Shown here: positions 1 to 6,728 of the stretch, piece after piece
Position numbering within the stretch: the first letter of the stretch is position 1
Layout: every line of letters starts with the position of its first letter
NCBI GenBank assembly: GCA_910586315.1
Contig: CAJUIP010000063.1
Span: 1 to 13,229, forward strand
DNA: 13,229 nucleotides
Direction: 5' to 3'
Origin: an uncultured Lachnospiraceae bacterium
Lineage (GTDB): Bacteria > Bacillota > Clostridia > Lachnospirales > Lachnospiraceae
Notes under the pieces: generated by a model
Seen by the model: the letters and a program-made list of their open reading frames with translations, nothing else
Database searches by the model: none
Told to the model about the DNA's origin: nothing
Made by a program: the position numbers and the translations under genes

Positions 1-288
1 TTTCTTTTTGAAACTCTTTGAAATTCCTAATTGCATCACGGGGTCATTATACTTCGTATAAGAGAAATTATCAATAGTTTTTTTACAAATTTTGTAGATT
101 TTACGAAATCTGTATCGTTCTTATCTCTCTCAGAAATACTCTGTACCTCCGATACATCCACATTATAGTATAATTTCTTAAGAATTTCTATAACTTTTCT
201 CTGTTTATTTCCTTACGAAATTTTTACTTTATTCCTTTTTTTAGCCAATATTGTATTTATATTAGTACAATACAGTTTTTTTACCCTC
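1..288. other. Gene-free AT-rich leader region
   Basis: No credible coding region is seen on either strand. The stretch is AT-rich with many T runs. Small structures include a 6-bp inverted repeat TTATAC-TTC-GTATAA at 47-61, an inverted repeat AGATTT-TACG-AAATCT around 97-112, two copies of TTACGAAAT (101-109 and 213-221), and a weak TATTGT/ACAATA hairpin around 250-272 followed by a T run. The last could be a poor terminator for a gene left of the window. None of these can be given a function. Confidence 0.5.
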
Positions 289-316
289 TTGCAATTCGTC
301 AGGGGTATGGTATAAT
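289..316 (+). promoter_or_regulatory. Promoter of the LicC/LicA-like gene
   Basis: A -35 box TTGCAA (289-294) and a perfect -10 TATAAT (311-316) are 16 bases apart. TGG just before the -10 makes it an extended -10. The start codon at 419 lies about 95 bases downstream of the expected transcription start, so the mRNA would have a moderate leader. A strong ribosome site AGGAGG (405-410) lies 8 bases before the ATG. Confidence 0.7.
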
Positions 317-418
317 GTTCATATTATAGAGTGTTTATCTTTTTTTGAACATTCATTTTCTACAGGATTTATAGAAAGTCAAACAATATATAAAAGAATC
401 ATTCAGGAGGCCTTATCT

Positions 419-2269
419 ATGGACCGTTTTGGACTGTTATGCCGTAATATTTACGAAAATAATACTATTACCCAAAGGGAGTTATCCGCTTCTATGGGCC
501 TTTCCCTGGGAACCTGCAATCATCTTATAAAAGAAGCTTTAGCCAGCAATCTCATTTCTCTTGATTCCTCTTCCGGAGTTTATTCATTATTAAAGGGGGG
601 AGTGGAACTTTTAAAGAAATACCGTGTGGACAGCGCCGTCATTCTGGCAGCCGGTTTCGGCTCCCGCTTTGTTCCCCTGACCTTTGAAACCCCCAAAGGG
701 CTCCTTGAGGTTTTCGGGGAACGTATGATAGAACGCCAGATCAATCAGCTTCACGAAGCCGGAATCATGGATATCACCATCGTAGTCGGATATCTGAAAG
801 AAAAGTTTGAGTACCTGATTGATAAGTATGGAGTCAGACTTCTCTACAATCCGGAATACCACAGTAAAAACACCCTGACCACCGTATATTGGGCCAGAGA
901 CTGCTTTAAAGGTAAGAATACGTATCTTCTTTCTTCTGATAACTGGATCCGCAATAATATGTACCACACATATGAATGCGGTGCATGGTATTCTTCTATA
1001 TATATGGAAGGGACTACTTCTGAGTGGTGCCTGGAGTTTAATAAAAAAGGAGTGATTACAAAAGTCCAGATTGGCGGCGCCGACTCCTGGGTTATGTATG
1101 GCCCCGTATATTTTTCTAAAGAATTTTCAGAGCAGTTTTTTCCCATCCTGGAGGAATACTACCATACGCCCGGGACAGAGCAAATGTATTGGGAACAGGT
1201 TCTGGCTGATCTCATAAATAAAACCGCAGAAGAACATCTTCCCGGCCGCCGCAAATACCCGGCTCCAGATATGTATATTAACAAACAGCCGGAAGCTCAG
1301 GTTTATGAATTTGAAAATCTGGAGGAGCTCCGTCTATTCGATAAACGCTATCAGAGCCATTCGGATAATGCGGCCATGGAGTTAGTCTCCGATGTCCTTC
1401 ATATCCCGGAATCGGAAATTACAGATATTCGCTGTTTAAAAACGGGAATGACCAATAAATCCTTTTTATTCTGTGCAAAAGACCGTTCCTATATCTGCCG
1501 GATTCCCGGTCCCGGAACAGAACTTCTCATCAACCGCCAGCAGGAAAAGGCTGTTTATGATGCCATTAAGCCCCTTAAAATTTCTGAACATGTCATTTAC
1601 ATCAATGGGGAAACCGGATATAAGATTTCCGAATACTATGCTGGTTCAAGGAATGGAGACGCAAGAAACTGGGATGATGTAACACGGTGTATGAAGCTGG
1701 TTCACACACTCCATGATGCTTCCATTCAGGTAGAACATTCCTTTGATATCCGGGAACGGATCGAATTTTACGAATCCGCCTGTGCAGGATATGAGAAGAG
1801 CCTGTTTGAGGACTATTCTCAAGTCAGGAGCCACATAAATGTGCTCTTAGACCGCCTGGACCGTCTGAACCGTCCCCGCACCCTGTCCCACATCGACAGC
1901 GTCTGCGATAATTTTCTCTTTCTCCCCGATGGGTCCTTAAGGCTGATTGACTGGGAATATGCCGGAATGTGTGATCCCTTGATTGATGTAAGCATGTGCG
2001 CCATTTACTCTTATTATAATGAAGAGGAAGCAGAAAAACTCCTTTCCGTTTACCTTGGCCGTAATGCCGTTCCGGAGGAACGCTTTGTGTACTATTCTTA
2101 TATTGCTCTTGGAGGATTCTTATGGTGCCTTTGGGCTGTTTATAAAAGCAGTATCGGTGAAGAATTTGGCGATTACACCCTTATCATGTATCGGTACGCA
2201 AAGGATTATTATAAGAAAATCGTCACAAATCCGGCATTCCTGCTGATTGGGACAGATTTTAAACGCTGA
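419..2269 (+). CDS. Winged-helix / LicC-like cytidylyltransferase / LicA-like choline kinase fusion
   Basis: The 616-residue protein has three parts. Residues 1-65 form a MarR-like winged helix (TITQRELSASMGLS...). Residues about 70-300 form a nucleotidyltransferase with the signature LAAGFGSRF (77-84), a lysine in ETPKGLL (K93) and the metal-binding SSD (D174). Residues about 330-600 form an aminoglycoside/choline kinase fold with HxDxxxxN (H491, D493, N498) and IDWEYA (D511). In the LicC and LicA families these activities make CDP-choline from phosphocholine and phosphocholine from choline, the precursors for decorating surface polymers. Both are normally separate cytoplasmic enzymes, and here they are one chain. 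The substrate is inferred from family likeness; another small alcohol or sugar is possible. The choline-binding lysozyme at 3941 supports choline. The start has an ideal AGGAGG site. The N-terminal helix domain suggests DNA or regulatory binding, not shown by the sequence. Confidence 0.82.
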   Translation: MDRFGLLCRNIYENNTITQRELSASMGLSLGTCNHLIKEALASNLISLDSSSGVYSLLKGGVELLKKYRVDSAVILAAGFGSRFVPLTFETPKGLLEVFGERMIERQINQLHEAGIMDITIVVGYLKEKFEYLIDKYGVRLLYNPEYHSKNTLTTVYWARDCFKGKNTYLLSSDNWIRNNMYHTYECGAWYSSIYMEGTTSEWCLEFNKKGVITKVQIGGADSWVMYGPVYFSKEFSEQFFPILEEYYHTPGTEQMYWEQVLADLINKTAEEHLPGRRKYPAPDMYINKQPEAQVYEFENLEELRLFDKRYQSHSDNAAMELVSDVLHIPESEITDIRCLKTGMTNKSFLFCAKDRSYICRIPGPGTELLINRQQEKAVYDAIKPLKISEHVIYINGETGYKISEYYAGSRNGDARNWDDVTRCMKLVHTLHDASIQVEHSFDIRERIEFYESACAGYEKSLFEDYSQVRSHINVLLDRLDRLNRPRTLSHIDSVCDNFLFLPDGSLRLIDWEYAGMCDPLIDVSMCAIYSYYNEEEAEKLLSVYLGRNAVPEERFVYYSYIALGGFLWCLWAVYKSSIGEEFGDYTLIMYRYAKDYYKKIVTNPAFLLIGTDFKR

Positions 2270-2344
2270 ACAGAAGGATTCCCTGAAGGTAATTCATCCC
2301 TCTAAACAGCCGAAAAATCACAAATTAAAGAATTTTCAGAAAAG

Positions 2345-2391
2345 AGGGTACCGCAAAATCATCAAAATTGGATGATTGAGCGATACCCTCG
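2345..2391. repeat. Large inverted repeat between convergent genes
   Basis: An 11-bp stem (GAGGGTACCGC at 2345-2355 against GCGATACCCTC at 2381-2391, one G-T pair) encloses a second 6-bp stem ATCATC/GATGAT (2359-2364 and 2372-2377). It sits between the 3' ends of two convergent genes, where it could help end transcription or stabilise mRNA ends. There is no T run directly after it on either strand, so it is not a standard intrinsic terminator. It could be a copy of a dispersed palindromic repeat. Confidence 0.45.
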
Positions 2392-2404
2392 TGGCAAAGC
2401 CCAC

Positions 2405-2434
2405 AAAAAGCAGTTTTTGAGATGGCCTTACTGC
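2405..2434 (-). terminator. Weak candidate terminator of the Rpn-like gene
   Basis: Read on the minus strand, GCAGT (2434-2430) and ACTGC (2414-2410) form a 5-bp stem with a 15-base loop, followed directly by TTTTTG. The stem is short, so termination strength is doubtful. A second inverted repeat (GGCAGA/TCTGCC, about 2437-2464) lies between it and the stop codon. Confidence 0.3.
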
Positions 2435-2470
2435 ATCGGGCAGAACACCGTGATGCTCTGCCTGAAAAAT

Positions 2471-3460
2471 TCACCTTACTTCTTCCAGATAGATTTTTGC
2501 TGCCTCCTCTGTTAATTGGAATTTTTCCTGTAATTTTTTCACTATCATTTTTTCTGATAGTTTCACATCTTTATAGGCAACAATAGCTCCGTAAATTTTT
2601 CCTTTATCCATTCCTTGCTGAATCCCTTTTTGAATCCCTTTTTGAATCCCTTTCTCCTCTACTCCCTTGCTCAAATTACACACCAGTGACACCTCACTTT
2701 CTAATGCCTGCGTCATTTTAATGTTAAAATCCTCTTCCAATATCTGACATTTAACCCCGGATCCTGTTTCCGTGGAAAGAAGAACGTTTAACAGTTTCAA
2801 TACATCGGTTCCCGTATCTTCTTTCTCATTCCCAAGGCAAATCATAACAGCCGTCATTAAATCATAATCTTCTTTCTGCTCTTTTACACTTCCTGCCAGA
2901 TTTTCTTCTGCAATATAATAACGGGTGATACTATTTTCCCGGTTCTTCGGCGGATTCATACAAATCCAGATGCTATATACCTTTTTTATCCTCTCATAAT
3001 GAGATCCTGTGAATTCCGTTCCGTATTGCGCGGAAATCATACGGCTGCAATAGTAAATTCCACGTTTTATCAACGGATACCCCGGGTAAAAATCATTTTG
3101 CGCTTCAATGTTGATAATCAGGCGGATCAATTCCCCCGATACCGGGGCCAATGCCAGATAACGGATATCATAAGTCACTGTCCCCTCTGTTAAGGTTCTG
3201 TCTTCATTCCCGGAGCCATGTATCATAGTTGCAGAATTAGTTTCATCTGGTGCAACTGGTACCTCCCCTACCTGAGGCTGGCCTTCAATATACTTCTCTG
3301 CAATCTCATTCACATCACAATCCCGGTATTCTTCCAGACAGTTCTTCATAATCCACGCCAAAATAATTTTCTCAGAAAGTAGCTTCTTGCAGGCTGCGTC
3401 ATAACTGGCCTTCTCATCTGCAACACGGATATTTTTCGCTATGGTAGTATCTGTATACAC
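2471..3460 (-). CDS. Rpn-like PD-(D/E)XK nuclease / putative transposase
   Basis: This resembles the Rpn/PD-(D/E)XK transposase-nuclease family that is common in many copies in Lachnospiraceae; members of the Rpn family promote recombination through DNA cleavage. With numbering from the GTG start, the likely catalytic core is D98 (TYDIRY) and the E119-x-Q121 pair in NIEAQND. The pattern LLSEKIILAWIMKN near the N terminus and NPPKNRENSITRY in the middle are typical of the family. The C-terminal part has a short GIQK repeat run (about 269-280) and a charged helical tail. I chose the GTG at 3460 (329 residues): it has AGGAGG 7 bases upstream. The in-frame ATG at 3487 has no ribosome site and overlaps the likely -10 box. 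No intact terminal repeats flank it, so it is probably a domesticated or standalone copy. Confidence 0.8.
   Translation of the reverse strand: MYTDTTIAKNIRVADEKASYDAACKKLLSEKIILAWIMKNCLEEYRDCDVNEIAEKYIEGQPQVGEVPVAPDETNSATMIHGSGNEDRTLTEGTVTYDIRYLALAPVSGELIRLIINIEAQNDFYPGYPLIKRGIYYCSRMISAQYGTEFTGSHYERIKKVYSIWICMNPPKNRENSITRYYIAEENLAGSVKEQKEDYDLMTAVMICLGNEKEDTGTDVLKLLNVLLSTETGSGVKCQILEEDFNIKMTQALESEVSLVCNLSKGVEEKGIQKGIQKGIQQGMDKGKIYGAIVAYKDVKLSEKMIVKKLQEKFQLTEEAAKIYLEEVR
2619..2654 (-). repeat. Three 12-bp tandem repeats inside the Rpn-like gene
   Basis: Three consecutive 12-base units (plus-strand TGAATCCCTTTT at 2619-2630 and 2631-2642, then a copy with one change at 2643-2654) encode GIQK-GIQK-GIQQ. 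The unit is a multiple of three, so copy number can vary without a frameshift. It lies just before the C-terminal helical region. Confidence 0.85.
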
Positions 3461-3467
3461 GCCCTCA

Positions 3468-3473
3468 CCTCCT
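3468..3473 (-). promoter_or_regulatory. Ribosome site that decides the GTG start
   Basis: AGGAGG on the minus strand lies 7 bases before the GTG at 3460. It falls inside the ten-codon extension that an ATG start at 3487 would require, so it favours the shorter protein. Confidence 0.7.
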
Positions 3474-3485
3474 GTGTATAGTCCC

Positions 3486-3494
3486 ATTTTAACA
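3486..3494 (-). promoter_or_regulatory. Extended -10 promoter of the Rpn-like gene
   Basis: TGTTAAAAT on the minus strand fits an extended -10 (TG-n-TAAAAT). No convincing -35 is seen 16-18 bases upstream. Transcription would begin near 3479, downstream of the ATG at 3487, giving a leader of about 19 bases with the AGGAGG site before the GTG. Confidence 0.45.
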
Positions 3495-3518
3495 TATTCT
3501 GCTGCGGTAGGCCACCAT

Positions 3519-3548
3519 ATTTTTCAAGCTGTCTCCCGGCTGAAAAAT
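3519..3548. repeat. Hairpin ATTTTTC-AGC / GCT-GAAAAAT
   Basis: A 10-bp stem with one bulged A, upstream of the Rpn-like gene. The arms are ATTTTTCAAGC and GCTGAAAAAT. No T run follows outside the stem. Function not evident. Confidence 0.35.
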
Positions 3549-3604
3549 GTAATACTTCAGATGCCCTCTAAGCCGCTGCAAATTCGGCCCGCTTTCATAA
3601 AAAA

Positions 3605-3616
3605 GGCTGTTGCAAA
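3605..3616 (+). repeat. Isolated transposon-end-like sequence GGCTGTTGCAAA
   Basis: This 12-mer matches the ends seen at 6134 and 7459. It has no partner facing it nearby, so it is probably a remnant or solo end. It also lies inside a loose CCGCTTT/AAAGCGG inverted repeat (about 3592-3619). Confidence 0.4.
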
Positions 3617-3638
3617 GCGGAGACTTTCTTTTTCGCCG

Positions 3639-3686
3639 TAGAGCGTGTCTGAAAGATGATGGGAATGGATTTTCAGACACGCTCTA
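3639..3686. repeat. Perfect 16-bp inverted repeat, MITE-like hairpin
   Basis: TAGAGCGTGTCTGAAA (3639-3654) and its exact reverse complement (3671-3686) are separated by a 16-base loop. Both outer ends carry TA. The size and perfection suggest a very small non-coding transposable or dispersed palindromic element. No T run follows, so a terminator role is less likely. Confidence 0.55.
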
Positions 3687-3709
3687 GTACTGCGGCCCTA
3701 AGAAGAGCA

Positions 3710-3750
3710 TTTTTTATGCAACAGAACGCACTTTTCTGTTACATAAAAAA
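3710..3750. repeat. 17-bp hairpin with A/T base
   Basis: TTTTTTATGCAACAGAA (3710-3726) pairs with TTCTGTTACATAAAAAA (3734-3750) with one mismatch and a 7-base loop. The T and A tracts are inside the stem. Such a structure could stop transcription coming from either side and isolate the lysozyme promoter just downstream, but this is inferred. Confidence 0.5.
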
Positions 3751-3776
3751 TAATTCAAGACTATATGACTGTTTTA

Positions 3777-3785
3777 TGCTATAAT
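3777..3785 (+). promoter_or_regulatory. Extended -10 promoter of the lysozyme gene
   Basis: TGCTATAAT is a perfect extended -10. No good -35 is visible. Transcription would begin near 3792, leaving a leader of about 150 bases before the ATG at 3941. That leader contains a hairpin (3847-3876). Confidence 0.55.
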
Positions 3786-3846
3786 ACCAGAAGATGGCAT
3801 CTTGTGCCAATTTACGCCTGTCTGTGAAAAGATGAACACAACGGCA

Positions 3847-3876
3847 AATCGTGCATGTTCTGCGGAACACACGATT
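3847..3876 (+). other. Hairpin in the lysozyme mRNA leader
   Basis: AATCG/CGATT and TGTTC/GAACA pair in register around a TGCG loop, with a small internal bulge. It lies in the predicted 5' untranslated region. A direct repeat TTAGATATTT (3898-3907 and 3910-3919) lies between it and the ribosome site AAGGGGGA. No known riboswitch class is recognised. Confidence 0.35.
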
Positions 3877-3940
3877 CCGGGAATATGTTATATTTCATTA
3901 GATATTTAGTTAGATATTTCAAACGATAAGGGGGATTTTT

Positions 3941-6127
3941 ATGATACACAGGAAACGGCTGGCGGCGGCGCTCCTCAGTTTTTCCATTGCATTTTCTGCG
4001 GTATATCCGGCTGTTCCCACCATGGCAGCCTGGGGGAAAGGTGCAAACGGGTCTTATGTGGGGAGTGACGGCTCGGCGCTCACTGGTATTGTTTCCCGGG
4101 GAATCGACGTATCCCATTGGAAGCAAAGCATAAACTGGACGGCGGTGGCCGCTGATGATGTTCAGTTTGTTATGCTTGGCACCCGCTATAACAACGATGT
4201 GGACCCGTATTTCAGCGCCAATGCCACCGGAGCTTTCAATGCGGGTCTTAAAGTCGGAGCCTATATCTATTCATACGCAACAACAACGGAGATGGCGGAG
4301 GCCGAAGCCGACTTTGTCTTAAATCTCATTAAGGACTATCCCATCTCCTATCCTGTTGTCATGGATGTAGAGTCTTCCGAAATGAGTACCCTTACCCCTG
4401 CAAAGCTCGCAGATGTGATTAACGCTTTTTGCAAAAAAATCGAAACAGCCGGATATTATCCGATGCTCTATACGAACGACTACTGGCTTTCCAACAAGAT
4501 TGACATGTCTAAGGTCCATTATGATGTGTGGGTGGCCCGGTACGATGTGAAACCCGCTTATGCCGGCGCCGCACTGTGGCAGGCTACCAATCAGGGGCAG
4601 ATCAATGGCATTTCCGGCAGTGTGGACATAAATTTTGCGTTGAAAAATTTTTCTGAAAAGATTCCTGCAAACCGCTGGCGCCTTATCAACAATCAGTGGT
4701 ATTACTATAAGAATTATATAAAACAGACCGGATGGGTCAATGATGGGCAGAGCTGGTACTACTTAAATTCTGACGGAACCCAGTATAAGGGATGGCTTCT
4801 CTTAAACAACGAATATTACTATCTGCTTCCCAAGACAGGCCAGATGCAGACCGGATGGGTACAGGTGGAAAATAAGTGGTACTATTTAAAGCCAGACGGC
4901 CGGATGGCCAGGGAATGGATGCAGGTGGACAGCAAATATTATTACCTGCTGAATGGAGTCATGGTAACCGGATGGCTGAGAATCGGAAATGATTATTACT
5001 ATATGAAGGGCGATGGCTCCATGGTGACAGGATGGCGCAAAATGGACGGGGCGTATTACTATTTCGCCGGAGACGGAAAGCTGGTACGGGGCTGGGAATC
5101 CATTGATGGCAAGTACTATTACATGAAACCTGACGGGACCATGGTAACCGGATGGCAGACCATCGACAATACCACTTACTATTTCAACACAGACGGCTCC
5201 CTTGCTACAAAATGGACCAAGATAAATAATGACTGGTACTATTTTGGTACCGATGGAAAAATGCTCACTGGCTGGATCCAGCTTGATGGCGGATACTATT
5301 ACCTGCATACAGACGGGCGCATGGTGACAGGATGGCAGAGCGATGGAACCAGCAAATATTACATGGATACAAATTCCGGAAAAATGGCTGTTGGCTGGAA
5401 GAAACTCAATGGCGCATGGTATTACTTTAACCCGTCAGGGCACATGATTACGGGGTGGCTTAAAGTGGATGGAAAATATTACTATCTGAATCCATCCGAC
5501 GGAAAAATGATTTCCAATGGTTCCTACACCATCAATAACATCAACTATACCTTTGACCAGGATGGTGTCTGCCAGAATGAGGCATCCGCCATTGACGGCG
5601 GTTCTGCCGGAAGTGTTTATTCTTCCCCGTCGGGCAGCAGCAGTACTGGAAACGGAGTCACAGTTGCCAACCCCAACGGTTCCTCCAACGCTCCCGGAAG
5701 CAGTAACACTTCCTATGGAATACCTGCGGCCCCAGGAAGCACAGGCAGCAACACCGGAACCATGGGGAGCAGCTTCAGCTCCCCGTCTGGTACCCAAGGC
5801 GCCCCCGGAAATTCCGGTTCCTTGTCCGGCAGCTCTGGCATCCCGGGAAACCCCGGTTCGCTGTCCGGCAACTCTGGCATTTCCGGGAACCCCGGTTCTC
5901 CGTCCGGTAACTCTGGCATTTCCGGGAATCCCGGTTCTCCGTCCGGCACCTCCGGTACCTTCGGAAATCCTGGTTCCCCGTCCGGTAACTCCGGCGCCTT
6001 TGGAAATCCTGGTTCGTCTTCCGGTAACTCCGGCACCTTTGGAAATCCTGGTTCCCCGTCCGGTAACTCCGGCGCTTCCGGAAATTCCGGCGGACTTAAG
6101 GAGTTCCAGACCAGCGGCCCAAAATAA
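3941..6127 (+). CDS. Secreted GH25 lysozyme with choline-binding repeats and collagen-like tail
   Basis: The 728-residue protein would be exported and cut peptidoglycan between MurNAc and GlcNAc. Residues 1-29 form a signal peptide (MIHRKR, then a hydrophobic stretch). Residues about 50-235 form a GH25 domain with the family acids D56 in GIDVSHW, D142 and E144 in VVMDVESS, and D229 in VDINF. Residues 244 to about 546 carry roughly 15 cell-wall-binding repeats of about 20 residues (GWxxxxGxYYYxxxDGxMvT type), which bind phosphocholine on wall polymers in known members. Residues 547-728 are Gly/Ser/Pro/Asn-rich and include 13-residue repeats. There is no LPxTG motif or C-terminal membrane anchor, so attachment would be by choline binding. 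It lies near a LicC/LicA-like gene that would supply the ligand. Likely roles are wall remodelling or autolysis; a bacteriocin-like role is also possible. The start has an AAGGGGGA ribosome site. Confidence 0.88.
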   Translation: MIHRKRLAAALLSFSIAFSAVYPAVPTMAAWGKGANGSYVGSDGSALTGIVSRGIDVSHWKQSINWTAVAADDVQFVMLGTRYNNDVDPYFSANATGAFNAGLKVGAYIYSYATTTEMAEAEADFVLNLIKDYPISYPVVMDVESSEMSTLTPAKLADVINAFCKKIETAGYYPMLYTNDYWLSNKIDMSKVHYDVWVARYDVKPAYAGAALWQATNQGQINGISGSVDINFALKNFSEKIPANRWRLINNQWYYYKNYIKQTGWVNDGQSWYYLNSDGTQYKGWLLLNNEYYYLLPKTGQMQTGWVQVENKWYYLKPDGRMAREWMQVDSKYYYLLNGVMVTGWLRIGNDYYYMKGDGSMVTGWRKMDGAYYYFAGDGKLVRGWESIDGKYYYMKPDGTMVTGWQTIDNTTYYFNTDGSLATKWTKINNDWYYFGTDGKMLTGWIQLDGGYYYLHTDGRMVTGWQSDGTSKYYMDTNSGKMAVGWKKLNGAWYYFNPSGHMITGWLKVDGKYYYLNPSDGKMISNGSYTINNINYTFDQDGVCQNEASAIDGGSAGSVYSSPSGSSSTGNGVTVANPNGSSNAPGSSNTSYGIPAAPGSTGSNTGTMGSSFSSPSGTQGAPGNSGSLSGSSGIPGNPGSLSGNSGISGNPGSPSGNSGISGNPGSPSGTSGTFGNPGSPSGNSGAFGNPGSSSGNSGTFGNPGSPSGNSGASGNSGGLKEFQTSGPK
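5804..6094 (+). repeat. 39-bp tandem repeats coding a collagen-like tail
   Basis: Seven full units of 39 bases, from 5804 to 6076, plus a partial unit encode 13-residue copies of the type GNP-GSP-S-GNS-GIS. Each unit is four Gly-X-Y triplets plus one extra residue, so the collagen pattern is interrupted once per repeat. Units differ mostly at the third positions of codons and at the residues before Gly-Asn-Pro (S, F or P). Confidence 0.85.
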
Positions 6128-6133
6128 AGAGAA

Positions 6134-6148
6134 GCTGTTGCAAAACGA
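6134..6148 (+). mobile_element. Left end of a putative inverted-repeat-bounded element
   Basis: GCTGTTGCAAAACGA begins 6 bases after the lysozyme stop codon. Its reverse complement, with one mismatch, is at 7445-7459. The pair brackets about 1.3 kb that holds a decayed leader ORF, a broken small gene and the Uma2 gene. No transposase survives in between. Confidence 0.5.
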
Positions 6149-6156
6149 AAAAAAGA

Positions 6157-6217
6157 TATGCTCCCTTTTAGGTAGACAAGTGAAATAACAAAAACTTGTC
6201 ACTTAGGAGGGAGTATA
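6157..6217 (+). repeat. Imperfect 24-bp hairpin near the left element end
   Basis: Positions 6157-6181 and 6194-6217 pair (TATGCTCCCT... against ...AGGGAGTATA) with one gap and a few mismatches around a 12-base loop. It is followed by ATG-TCT-GAA-AAA-GAT-AGG-TAG (6222-6242), a six-codon ORF after an AGGAGGG site. This looks like the leader and start of a lost gene, perhaps a transposase. It may also serve as the lysozyme gene's terminator, though no T run follows directly. Confidence 0.4.
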
Positions 6218-6372
6218 TTTTATGTCTGAAAAAGATAGGTAGACTGTTACAGGATAGACGGTGAGATTCCTTCTTTTTTGATACTACTTTCTTCCTGCAT
6301 AGCCTTTTTGACTGATTATCGGTCCACCTTGGCTGCTTTTGTATTCCTCTCTGTTGATGGTATAAGCATGCC

Positions 6373-6437
6373 ATGTACGTGGTATTTTTGTCTATTTTAC
6401 CATGTACGCAGTGCTTGATTTATGATATACTATGTAC
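6373..6437 (+). promoter_or_regulatory. Promoter with three ATGTAC boxes
   Basis: An extended -10 TGATATACT (6423-6431) precedes the RHH-Uma2 pair. ATGTAC occurs at 6373-6378, 6402-6407 and 6432-6437, spaced 29 and 30 bases apart. The first two share the 9-mer CCATGTACG and the third is the palindrome TATGTACATA. The second box covers the -35 position and the third the expected start point, which is how an autorepressor's operators would lie. This is an inference from position and spacing only. Confidence 0.45.
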
Positions 6438-6492
6438 ATAAAATGGGAGAGGTATCTTTATATCCAATACAAAAAGAAAGGTGGTAAACTCA

Positions 6493-6704
6493 ATGCCTAA
6501 TAGCCCAAATAAAAAGAGTATAATGCCGAATATGCTAAAAAGAACCTAAAACGTATACCCTTAGATGTCCAAAAGGATAAATATGACCAAATCAAAACAG
6601 CAGCAGAAACAACCGGTGAATCCGTAAACGGCTATATCAAAAAAGCTATTGATGAACGCATGGAACGGGACAATCTTCCCCCTGCTACCTCCGAAATCCC
6701 ATAA
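6493..6704 (+). pseudogene. Frameshifted ribbon-helix-helix-type (Arc-like) antitoxin/regulator
   Basis: After an AAGGTGG ribosome site, ATG at 6493 opens MPNSPNKK and then runs into a stop at 6547-6549. The frame entered at 6519 (YNAEYAKKNLKRIPLDVQ...) runs on to TAA at 6702-6704 and contains ESVNGYIKKAIDERME, typical of small Arc/ribbon-helix-helix proteins. Joining the two gives about 70 residues, the normal size. The simplest explanation is an extra AG in AAAAAGAG near 6515-6518. The second frame has a stop at 6510-6512 and no start codon of its own. The gene sits 24 bases upstream of the Uma2 gene, and its likely operators lie upstream. A -1 ribosomal slip at AAAAAG would also restore the frame but lacks a classic slippery heptamer. 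Confidence 0.7.
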
Positions 6705-6728
6705 CCATCCCCAGAAAGGAGAATCACC

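Noticed and set aside
47..61. loxP-arm-like TTATACTTCGTATAA
   Set aside because: It is a 6-bp palindrome with a 3-base centre; a loxP-type site needs two 13-bp arms around an 8-bp spacer, and no second arm or recombinase gene is present.
5435..6202. Long minus-strand reading frame (255 codons) and a 223-codon plus-strand frame over the lysozyme tail
   Set aside because: Both are by-products of the 39-bp GC-rich repeats, whose length is a multiple of three. They have no ribosome sites and encode low-complexity sequence.
6240..6310. Minus-strand codon-like stretch ending SPSIL-stop
   Set aside because: Only about 20 codons are open, no start with a ribosome site and no recognisable family; too short to call a gene relic.
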